Shown one piece after another: positions 8,050-15,001 of a DNA stretch of 24,505 nt. The position numbers were made by a program, and so were the translations under genes. The stretch is from positions 1 to 24,505 of the forward strand of contig JANXCJ010000010.1 in NCBI GenBank assembly GCA_025060275.1, read 5' to 3'. How positions within the stretch are numbered: the stretch's first letter is position 1; every line of letters starts with the position of its first letter. The notes beneath the pieces are model-generated. The model saw only the letters and a list, made by a program, of their open reading frames with translations, was not told the DNA's origin and searched no databases. Origin of the DNA: Bacteroidia bacterium. Lineage in GTDB: Bacteria; Bacteroidota; Bacteroidia; SpSt-205.

Positions 8050-9909
8050 ATGCGATACCTATGGTTACTACTTGGGCTTGTGCTGTGGGCCCAGCAGGAT
8101 ATGGCCACGCGTGAACTTCTCCTTAAGTATGATGCAAAATTCTGGTGGCTCAATCTGCAAGTCTCTAATAACTCCACACAGTTGGACCCTTCTTGGGTGC
8201 TCACTCGCCTGGAAGTAACAGCACCCTCTCTGGATACTCTAGCGTTTGAGTTATTGAGTTCCCTCATAGTAGACTCTGTGGTAGTAGATGGTCAGAGAAG
8301 GAGCTTTTTGCGTGTAGGAAATACAATAAGAGTACCTCTCTCCCCTCAGCCCTCGCAGGGTGCCTTGGTAGAAGCTATCGTGTACTATAGAGGAAGCTCT
8401 TCTGTGGGTATTTACAACCGACAGTCGCCTACATGGGGGAATGTCGTTACTTGGACCTTGACCCAGCCTTTTAGTGCACATGGATGGTGGCCTTGTAAGC
8501 AGATTCTGTCAGATAAGGCGGATTCTCTATGGCTTTTTATTACTGTCCCCTACGGCACTCGTGCAGGAGGAAATGGAGTTTTAGAGGGAATAGATACGCT
8601 GCCTAATCAGAAAGTTCGCTTTAGATGGAAAAGTAGATATCCTACGGCTTATTACTTAGTGGCTTTTTCCGTTGCTGAGTATGTGGATTATAGCTTCTAT
8701 GCAACTATTCCGGGCATTCCTCAGCCTGTGTTAGTTCAAAATTATGTGTATAACAATCCGCAAACACTGCCTCATTTCAAAGCAGAAATAGACACGACGG
8801 CAGCCTTATTGCGTGAGTTCTCTTTGCGGTATGGTTCATATCCTTTCTGGAGGGAAAAATACGGGCATATGATGGCGCCCTTTTCAGGGGGAATGGAGCA
8901 TCAGACGATGACTACGTTGGGGTTCTTTGGGTTTGAACTTACTGCTCATGAGTTAGCTCATCAGTGGTTTGGGGACTGGGTAACCTGCGGGAGCTGGCAA
9001 GACATATGGCTAAATGAAGGCTTCGCCACTTATAGTGAATATGTAGCTCTTCAAGCGCTGGGTACGCCTTCTGATGCACGGAATTGGCTTATCTTCCAGA
9101 TACACGATAGGATTATTCAGGGAAGTAGAGGGAGTGTATGGGTGGACGACACAGTAGATGAGAGTCGCATATTTAACTATCGTCTATCCTACGCAAAAGG
9201 CGCTTCCCTTCTACACATGATCCGATTCAGAGTGGCGAACGATCCACTATTCTGGCATATTTTACAATCTTACTTGTCCAGCTTGGGCGGAGGTGTGGCG
9301 CTAAGACAAGACTTCCAGTATATCTTAGAGCAGGTTACTGGACAGAGCTGGCAGACTTTCTTCAGTCAATGGTACTATGGAGAAGGACATCCTATCTTCT
9401 CTGCTCGCTGGAATGAAGTAGGAGGAAATCTCTGGATAGAACTTAGGCAGCGGGGTAGTTGGCAGGCAAGTGTGCCCTTTTTTGAAACTCCAGTTGAAAT
9501 CCTTGTCCGGAGACAGGGACTGCCCGATACTGTCTTTCGTCTGGAGCAGACGCAGCCCATTCAGCTGTTTGGTGTAGGGAACGTAGGAACCGTAACGCAG
9601 ATTGAGATAGACCCTTCCTATTGGCTTGTCCGAGAAATAGACCAAATTCAGAGAGATTTTACCCTGGGTGTGGAAAACTGGATAGAGGTAACCCCTCTAC
9701 CCGTTTCTGCAGGTCAATTTCTCTCGGTGTGTATCCCCACAGATGGTCGCATAGAGGTCTTAGACCTTAGCGGAAAGGTATTACACACTGCTGAGGTGAA
9801 TGAGCCTTTGTGGAGATTTCAAGTTAACATGCCCGCTGGTATGTACTTTATTTGTTGGCAAAATAAAGAGGGGCACATAGCATACAAGTATTTTTGGGTT
9901 CATATGTAG
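8050..9909 (+). CDS. secreted M1-family aminopeptidase with type IX sorting domain
   Basis: Zinc metallopeptidase of the M1 (gluzincin) family, 619 residues. A short signal peptide ends near L-W-A-Q-Q. The N-terminal beta-domain leads to the exopeptidase motif G-G-M-E-H-Q (280-285; classic GAMEN, with His variants in Bacteroidota). The zinc site is H300-E-L-A-H304 with E323 in L-N-E-G-F-A, and Y381 in Y-A-K-G is the transition-state Tyr. From about residue 540 a C-terminal domain reads like a type-A Por secretion tail: I-E-V-L-D-L-S-G-K-V, then M-P-A-G-M-Y-F-I, and a Lys-containing final strand. This makes it a likely type IX cargo, released or anchored at the surface. The box TATTTATG (8023-8030, one mismatch to the promoter consensus) lies 19 bases upstream. 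It is convergent with der, with only 7 bases between the stop codons. Confidence 0.92.
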   Translation: MRYLWLLLGLVLWAQQDMATRELLLKYDAKFWWLNLQVSNNSTQLDPSWVLTRLEVTAPSLDTLAFELLSSLIVDSVVVDGQRRSFLRVGNTIRVPLSPQPSQGALVEAIVYYRGSSSVGIYNRQSPTWGNVVTWTLTQPFSAHGWWPCKQILSDKADSLWLFITVPYGTRAGGNGVLEGIDTLPNQKVRFRWKSRYPTAYYLVAFSVAEYVDYSFYATIPGIPQPVLVQNYVYNNPQTLPHFKAEIDTTAALLREFSLRYGSYPFWREKYGHMMAPFSGGMEHQTMTTLGFFGFELTAHELAHQWFGDWVTCGSWQDIWLNEGFATYSEYVALQALGTPSDARNWLIFQIHDRIIQGSRGSVWVDDTVDESRIFNYRLSYAKGASLLHMIRFRVANDPLFWHILQSYLSSLGGGVALRQDFQYILEQVTGQSWQTFFSQWYYGEGHPIFSARWNEVGGNLWIELRQRGSWQASVPFFETPVEILVRRQGLPDTVFRLEQTQPIQLFGVGNVGTVTQIEIDPSYWLVREIDQIQRDFTLGVENWIEVTPLPVSAGQFLSVCIPTDGRIEVLDLSGKVLHTAEVNEPLWRFQVNMPAGMYFICWQNKEGHIAYKYFWVHM

Positions 9910-9916
9910 ATAAGTA

Positions 9917-11227
9917 TCAAGAGGCCTCCCTCAACTGAAAGTAGAGCCACCACCCCGGAAAAGGAAAAATCTGCCTTATCTGCCTGCGGATGAAGTGAAG
10001 ATAGGATTGGCTAATTCTGTCCTTGTGTCTTGCATGAAGAAGAAATGTAGGAGGAGGGGCTTTTATTTGCTGAATGAAGCGTATAGAAGGTTGGAGGTTG
10101 CCCACCGAGGGATGTGGATGGGCCCTCAGAGTAGGGAGAAGGGTATTGTTTAGCTTGCGGGTGGATATAGTGTAATGACCTGCCTCATATACCTGGAAGG
10201 CGGCAGCGGATGCTTCTTTTACTCCCTTTCCTGTGAGGGCTGAGACGAAGAGAATAGGAAGGGACTCTAAAGGCTGAACTTTTTTTTGAGCCCAGATGAG
10301 AAGACGCCTCTTAGCTTCCTCGCTAAGAAGGTCTGACTTATTGAATATGAGTACAATTCCTTTCCCTTGCTTCTCAGCTTGTCTTAATAGGCTCATATCC
10401 TGAGCAGTAAGAGGCTCTGTGGCGTCTACCACTAAGAGGATAACATCTGCACGCATGAGTGCCTCCAAAGTGCGTAGAGCTGCATAGCGTTCTATAGAAT
10501 GAGGAGGGATGTGAGATTTCCTGCGGAGTCCTGCGGTATCTATCCAATAGAAAGGTTTTCCTTGCCATTCACTTAGTTCTTCAAGTGCATCTCGGGTAGT
10601 GCCAGGGATATCGCTGACTATAGCTCGAGGCTTTCCAAGGAGGGTATTCAAGAGGGTGGATTTACCAACATTAGGGCGGCCAATGAGGGCAAAACGTGGT
10701 ACTTCTACGGCTAAATTTGTGTGGTTGGTCTGAGCGAATTCTCTTAGAGCTTTCCTGAGCGACTCTATACCTCTCCCGTTTGTAGCAGAGACAAAGAAAA
10801 TAGGCTCAATTCCCAAACGGTAAAGCTCTAAGCCCTGATGCATCTGTATTGGATTGTCTGCCTTATTAGCGACAAGCCAAAGGGCTTGGTCGGGTCTTCG
10901 GTGGTGACGAAGCCATTCTCCAAACTCTTCATCCATAGGATGAACCCCCGTAGAAGCCTCTACTACCCACAAAAGCAGATCAGCCTCTTCCACGGCAAAA
11001 CGAACTTGCTGGGCGACTTGGGCTTCTATTCCAGGTTTTTCTCCCAGAAATCCCCCCGTGTCTATGAGAATAAGGAAGGCATTTTCCTCCAGCTGAAGAA
11101 TGCCATAATGCCTATCTCGTGTAACAGCTGGGGTATCTTCTACGATTGCCTGGCGTCTTCGTAAAAGACAATTGAAGAGGCTAGATTTACCTACATTCGG
11201 TCTTCCTATAAGAGCGGCTTTGCGCAT
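9917..11227 (-). CDS. der: ribosome-assembly GTPase Der (EngA)
   Basis: Essential double-GTPase for 50S subunit maturation, 436 residues as expected. Two G-domains are in tandem. The first has G-R-P-N-V-G-K-S at 8-15, D-T-G-G at 56-59 and N-K-A-D at 121-124. The second has G-R-P-N-V-G-K-S at 183-190, D-I-P-G-T-T-R-D, D-T-A-G and a later N-K-S-D. The C-terminal ~85 residues form the KH-like domain, including T-L-R-A-H-P-H-P and R-F-I-Q-Q. The first-domain switch reads D-T-P-A-V-T-R-D where P-G-V-T-R-D is usual, a small variation. Its ATG is 3 bases after the stop of the upstream minus-strand gene, so the two form an operon driven from the box at 11931-11938. No terminator is visible before the convergent peptidase gene. 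Confidence 0.97.
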   Translation of the reverse strand: MRKAALIGRPNVGKSSLFNCLLRRRQAIVEDTPAVTRDRHYGILQLEENAFLILIDTGGFLGEKPGIEAQVAQQVRFAVEEADLLLWVVEASTGVHPMDEEFGEWLRHHRRPDQALWLVANKADNPIQMHQGLELYRLGIEPIFFVSATNGRGIESLRKALREFAQTNHTNLAVEVPRFALIGRPNVGKSTLLNTLLGKPRAIVSDIPGTTRDALEELSEWQGKPFYWIDTAGLRRKSHIPPHSIERYAALRTLEALMRADVILLVVDATEPLTAQDMSLLRQAEKQGKGIVLIFNKSDLLSEEAKRRLLIWAQKKVQPLESLPILFVSALTGKGVKEASAAAFQVYEAGHYTISTRKLNNTLLPTLRAHPHPSVGNLQPSIRFIQQIKAPPPTFLLHARHKDRISQSYLHFIRRQIRQIFPFPGWWLYFQLREAS

Positions 11228-11230
11228 TGC

Positions 11231-11926
11231 CTAGATGAGACGCTTCCATAGGACAATGTATTTCCCGGGCGCTTTTTCTACAAGAAGTCCTGGACGACTA
11301 CCCAACAGGACAAATTCTGCTCGTCGCAGCGGAGCCTCTGTGTCTGCTACCCAGATAAGGTTTTGTTCTAAGCGCAACTCAGGTCCTAAGGGAATCTGCT
11401 CCTCACGTAATTCCATCGTCTCTGGTTCTATATGATTTAGCTTGAGGAGGAGAGAAAGACGAGGGATAAAGTTTACGATCACGAGGTCTAGCTCTTCGCC
11501 TATGAGCCCTTCATAAAACCCTGCGTAGCCTATGCTATCCTTCAGAAACCAAGGGCGGAATTCTTTTATGAGTATAGCTCGCTTGCCTTCACTGTCTAGG
11601 GAGACTTCTATTATTACCGAATCGGTTCCTGCTTGCGTGATTATGCTATTTTCCAGCGGTTCTCCGGAAAGAAATGACGGCGAAGGTTCTATGCTTTCTT
11701 CCCGCAGTAGCCAGCCTCGCTCTCCTCTGTGGCAAATATATATTCCCTCTGCTGTCTCCTTAAGATAAGCTACCGTAATGCCAGCGGGTAATGTATCAAT
11801 TATCTTAGCCAGCTTGGAGGGATTCTCCCGAAGCAAGGTAGGCTCTGAGAGCTGAAGCTCCCCCTTGGGAGCAGAGGCGCATCGTATTAGGCTCCAAATC
11901 AGCCCATAGGCTAATAGCTTGCGCAC
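11231..11926 (-). CDS. envelope protein with SH3-like domain, possible lipoprotein
   Basis: Not assigned to a named family. The 231-residue product starts at GTG 11926 (no ATG is available nearby) with a basic-hydrophobic leader ending L-I-R-C-A-S. Cys16 could be lipidated, but Arg just before it is unlike a normal lipobox (usually Gly, Ala or Ser), so a lipoprotein is possible rather than shown. Residues about 28-75 look like a bacterial SH3 (SH3b) fold: L-R-E-N-P-S, a hydrophobic V-A-Y strand, I-Y-I-C, and R-G-W-L-L-R-E. The rest is beta-rich and acidic with no motif I recognise. It is the first gene of an operon with der; the pairing may be coincidental. A TAGCTTTG box ends four bases before the GTG, predicting a leaderless message. 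Confidence 0.7.
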   Translation of the reverse strand: MRKLLAYGLIWSLIRCASAPKGELQLSEPTLLRENPSKLAKIIDTLPAGITVAYLKETAEGIYICHRGERGWLLREESIEPSPSFLSGEPLENSIITQAGTDSVIIEVSLDSEGKRAILIKEFRPWFLKDSIGYAGFYEGLIGEELDLVIVNFIPRLSLLLKLNHIEPETMELREEQIPLGPELRLEQNLIWVADTEAPLRRAEFVLLGSRPGLLVEKAPGKYIVLWKRLI

Positions 11927-11930
11927 TATG

Positions 11931-11938
11931 CAAAGCTA
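11931..11938 (-). promoter_or_regulatory. TAnnTTTG -7 box for the SH3-like/der operon
   Basis: On the minus strand the bases read TAGCTTTG, then CATA, then GTG: an exact -7 match four bases before the start codon. It lies back to back with the plus-strand box at 11956-11963 within a 42-base divergent spacer. No clear -33 element is seen. Confidence 0.7.
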
Positions 11939-11955
11939 CAAAACTTCACTATTTG

Positions 11956-11963
11956 TATCTTTG
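11956..11963 (+). promoter_or_regulatory. TAnnTTTG -7 box for the envelope operon at 11969
   Basis: TATCTTTG, an exact match, ends five bases before GTG 11969. With the opposing box at 11931-11938 it makes a compact divergent promoter in which any -33 contacts for one direction would lie near or over the -7 region of the other. Confidence 0.7.
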
Positions 11964-11968
11964 AAAAG

Positions 11969-12583
11969 GTGAAAATCAGCTGGGTTGGTATTTTATCTCT
12001 ACTTGTTGCTCAAACTTCTTTAGAGGTAGAAGGGGCAGGAGGGGGCATCTACCGAATTCCTGTGGCCCGAATCTCCCCCTTTTCAGATATCGCTAAGGTA
12101 TATAAAGCTCCTGGCCGCCATGTGGGAGGTAATATGCAAGGAGGGCTGTTTTTCAGGTACTTTTATGATAGTAAGAACTACATAGACCTTGGGCTGAGTA
12201 CGAGGTATTTCTCTCTAAGGCAAGGTAGTAATGTTGAATCTTTTTTTCTTGTGAATGTACCTATCCGAATGGGATGGTGCTTGGATACCTCACCTTCCCC
12301 GTATGGAGTATGGGTAGGAGTTTCTGGTTCCTTTCTTGTGAATGCATGGAGTCGTTCTAAGGTAGAGGGTGTCTATCGGTTTGCAGATTACTTTGCCCGA
12401 TCGCAACTCCATGTTCATGCAGGGATTGAGAAGAGCTGGAAAGCATGGCGAATGGGTAGTAACCTAGGATGGGACCTCACCCCAGCTTGGGATAGGATGT
12501 TATTCCAATCCTCTCGCACACTTATTCATCACTTAGCTTTCTCCATTTACTTTCGTCGCATTTTATGGCGTTTGAAAGGTTGA
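11969..12583 (+). CDS. outer-membrane beta-barrel protein, unassigned
   Basis: A 204-residue protein starting at GTG 11969, fixed by the promoter box five bases upstream and by the signal peptide M-K-I-S-W-V-G-I-L-S-L-L-V-A-Q. The mature part alternates polar and hydrophobic residues in strands rich in Tyr, Phe, Trp and Gly (for example G-G-L-F-F-R-Y-F-Y, Y-I-D-L-G-L-S-T-R-Y-F, M-G-S-N-L-G-W-D-L). This fits an eight-stranded outer-membrane barrel of the OMP_b-brl/PorT-like type. The last strand is followed by a basic tail (R-R-I-L-W-R-L-K-G), so the C-terminal aromatic signal is not perfect. It overlaps the methyltransferase gene by 19 bases and is the first gene of the probable four-gene operon ending at 17347. 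Substrate or partner unknown. Confidence 0.7.
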   Translation: MKISWVGILSLLVAQTSLEVEGAGGGIYRIPVARISPFSDIAKVYKAPGRHVGGNMQGGLFFRYFYDSKNYIDLGLSTRYFSLRQGSNVESFFLVNVPIRMGWCLDTSPSPYGVWVGVSGSFLVNAWSRSKVEGVYRFADYFARSQLHVHAGIEKSWKAWRMGSNLGWDLTPAWDRMLFQSSRTLIHHLAFSIYFRRILWRLKG

Positions 12584-13260
12584 GGGGAGTATTGAGCTAC
12601 TTTTATTATAGAGTGAGCCAGAAAATTAGCCCCTATGAGCTTTCTAAGCTTAATTGCATTAGTGCCTTATACAAGCGCCTGATGAGGGCGAAGAATTATT
12701 ACCTGAGTGTAGAGCTGTTTGGGGGGGCTCTCCCAGAGCAAGAGTGGGGTAAAAAGGTAGAAATTTCCTTAGGCGGCTTAGTTCGGCGAGCCGCTACACC
12801 CCCGTGGAAAGGCAAGCTTTTGTACCTAATAGCCAGAGAAACTGGAGCAGAAAAGGTCTTAGAGTTAGGGACGCATGTAGGCATAGGAACATTATACCTA
12901 CATAGTGCGCTCCCGAGGGCAGCAATACATACCGTAGAAGCCTCTCCTGCTTTGGCAGCTCAATCTAAAAGGCATTTTAGACTCTTTGGCTTCAAGCCTT
13001 TCTGTTATGTTGGGACTTTTAGGGAGGTTCTACCCCGATTAGAGGGAGTGTGGGACCTAATCTATCTGGATGGAGATCATCGGGGTGAGGCCTTCTTTGA
13101 GTATGCTTCTTGGTCGTATGACCATTTAGTGGTGGGGGGCATGCTAGTATGCGATGATATTTTCTGGAGCCGAGATATGTACGAGGGATGGAAGCGTGTC
13201 TCTACTCTCAACTGGGCTAAGCAGAGGGTTATAGGACCTTTCGGCATTTTACAACGGTGA
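12565..13260 (+). CDS. class I SAM-dependent methyltransferase
   Basis: A 231-residue Rossmann-fold methyltransferase. Motif I is V-L-E-L-G-T-H-V-G-I-G (98-108), the acidic residue that binds the SAM ribose is E125 in T-V-E-A, and D-L-I-Y-L-D-G-D-H (164-172) plus D197-D198 resemble the catechol-O-methyltransferase-like group, which uses acidic residues to hold a metal. The N-terminal 70 residues are helical and basic, with no signal peptide, so it acts in the cytoplasm or at the inner membrane face. The substrate cannot be read from sequence. It overlaps the barrel gene by 19 bases and ends in a 4-base overlap (13257-13260) with the GT51 gene, so these genes are probably translated together. 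Confidence 0.87.
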   Translation: MAFERLRGVLSYFYYRVSQKISPYELSKLNCISALYKRLMRAKNYYLSVELFGGALPEQEWGKKVEISLGGLVRRAATPPWKGKLLYLIARETGAEKVLELGTHVGIGTLYLHSALPRAAIHTVEASPALAAQSKRHFRLFGFKPFCYVGTFREVLPRLEGVWDLIYLDGDHRGEAFFEYASWSYDHLVVGGMLVCDDIFWSRDMYEGWKRVSTLNWAKQRVIGPFGILQR

Positions 13261-14996
13261 GGCGGTGGAAAATAACTTTGCTTGCTTTAGGGGTGGGGTT
13301 ATTTCTCTTAGTGGTAGGAGCATGGATGCTACGATGGTGGTGGTTTCCTTGGCTTCTGAGAGGTTACATGTATGTTCATGACATAGGGCGCGTGCGTTAC
13401 GAGGAGCTTATTTGGGATAAGCCGAGTCATTTGACGTTTTGTGGGTTTGCCTTCCGAAAGGGTGCCTGGGATTTTGGTGCAGATAAAGTAGAGATTAAGC
13501 TATGGCCTTGCCGATCAGTTTACATTCAAAATGGGAGGTTGGGGAAGGGAGGTGTCCAGCTCGCAGTTGATGGGGCTAAGACACCGACTCCTGCATCCTT
13601 GAATTTCCTGCTGGACTGGATAGAAACTCTGAGCGCGTTGGATACTCTTTTACTAGACTCTCTTGAGCTGCCATATGGACTTGCGGTGAGTTTCGTGAAA
13701 GGAGGGAGGCAATGGAAGGGTAGCCTAAGACGGGGCATTTCTGAGGTGATAGGACAAGGGGAGTGGATAGGGGATACACTGCGATTTAGATTGGATTCAG
13801 CGCGTTTTATTGAGGGAGGAGGTGGGTATGTAGGTTGGGATAGTATTAGGGGCTATTTGAGCAAGGGGGAAAATAAGTTAGATATAAAGATATTGGGATG
13901 GGGTTGGCGGCTCTTTCACAAGCGTATAGCCTCGCGTCCTCTCTTTTACGAGGTAGCTGGCATGAAAGGAGAATGGCGCATCGTACAGGACACGCACTGT
14001 CTTTCCATTCGTCCTTATCATATGCCCTTGGATTTTACTCTTACCCTTTGGTGGCATCCTAAACATTCGTGGTTACAGGCTTGGGTCTTTGTACCCGAGC
14101 AGCCGCACAGGGCTTTTCTTGAGGCTTTTCCGGAAGGTTTTTTCACCTGTCTTAGCCAAGCTGTGATAGAGGGTACTTCCTCTGTGTCACTGCGTATGGA
14201 ATATAACCCTCATTCACGGGATACGCTCTCTTTAGATGTAGGATGGGAAGCTCATGATTTTCGCCTTCTGCGGTGGAATGGGCGAAATCCGCTTTCTCTG
14301 CTTGAGCCTTTTGAGTATCAGCCGTACCGCTCTGCGCGGCGAATTTGGCTGGGGCCGGAAAGTAATTCCTATCTCGCTTTTAGTCAAATTACGCCATATG
14401 TGCTTCATGCGGTGCTGCATAGTGAGGATGGAATTTTCTTCTATCATTCCGGCTTTCAGAAAGAGAGGTTTATAAAAGCTCTCTTGGAAAATTGGCACTG
14501 CCGCTGCTTCCGCCGTGGAGCCGGCACTATCACAATGCAGGTGGTACGCAATCTTCTGCTTACAAGGGAAAAAAACCTCGCAAGAAAAGTGGAGGAAATC
14601 CTGCTTACGGCCCTGATAGAACGCTTTAGGCTTCTTTCTAAGCAGCGTATAGCAGAATTATACTTTAATATGGTAGAATGGGGGCCCGAGGTGTATGGTC
14701 TTACAGAGGCTGCGCATTTTTACTTCGCCAAGGAGCCGCATGAGCTTACTATTCCTGAGGCTATTTTCTTAGGTCTTCTATTGCCCAGCCCTAAAGCCTA
14801 CCGCCACTTTGTAGATAAAGAAACAGGGTGTGCGCTCGCTTCCCTCAGGCCCTATTTTCAGACGATTGCTCGCTTTTTAGTACACCAAAACTACTTGCAT
14901 CCAGACTCCGTAGAAACTATCGTGCCTGAGAGGGTGTGTCTCACAGCCCCAGCCTGGCGGAAAGACTCGGTTGTTTTCGCTTCTCCTATGCCGTAG
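13257..14996 (+). CDS. peptidoglycan glycosyltransferase (GT51) with AsmA-like N-terminal region
   Basis: A 579-residue inner-membrane protein. One N-terminal membrane helix (about 8-30) is followed by a roughly 350-residue beta-rich periplasmic region and then a GT51 domain, which polymerises lipid II into glycan chains. GT51 motifs occur in order: S-E390-D-G-I-F-F-Y-H-S-G with the catalytic Glu; R-G-A-G-T-I-T-M-Q-V-V-R-N (420-432); R-K-V-E-E447; K-Q-R-I-A-E-L-Y-F-N (462-471); then E-A-I-F-L-G-L-L-L-P-S-P. No transpeptidase domain follows, so it cannot cross-link. The N-terminal region, with V-R-Y-E-E-L-I-W and F-G-A-D-K-V-E-I, resembles the start of AsmA-type proteins; that is inference. 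GTG 13257 overlaps the methyltransferase stop. The next gene is itself AsmA-like. Confidence 0.85.
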   Translation: MRRWKITLLALGVGLFLLVVGAWMLRWWWFPWLLRGYMYVHDIGRVRYEELIWDKPSHLTFCGFAFRKGAWDFGADKVEIKLWPCRSVYIQNGRLGKGGVQLAVDGAKTPTPASLNFLLDWIETLSALDTLLLDSLELPYGLAVSFVKGGRQWKGSLRRGISEVIGQGEWIGDTLRFRLDSARFIEGGGGYVGWDSIRGYLSKGENKLDIKILGWGWRLFHKRIASRPLFYEVAGMKGEWRIVQDTHCLSIRPYHMPLDFTLTLWWHPKHSWLQAWVFVPEQPHRAFLEAFPEGFFTCLSQAVIEGTSSVSLRMEYNPHSRDTLSLDVGWEAHDFRLLRWNGRNPLSLLEPFEYQPYRSARRIWLGPESNSYLAFSQITPYVLHAVLHSEDGIFFYHSGFQKERFIKALLENWHCRCFRRGAGTITMQVVRNLLLTREKNLARKVEEILLTALIERFRLLSKQRIAELYFNMVEWGPEVYGLTEAAHFYFAKEPHELTIPEAIFLGLLLPSPKAYRHFVDKETGCALASLRPYFQTIARFLVHQNYLHPDSVETIVPERVCLTAPAWRKDSVVFASPMP

Positions 14997-15001
14997 GAAG
15001 A

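Noticed and set aside
9325..9645. A 106-codon antisense frame inside the M1 peptidase gene.
   Set aside because: It lies fully within a well-supported coding region, and neither its product nor its upstream sequence shows gene-like features.
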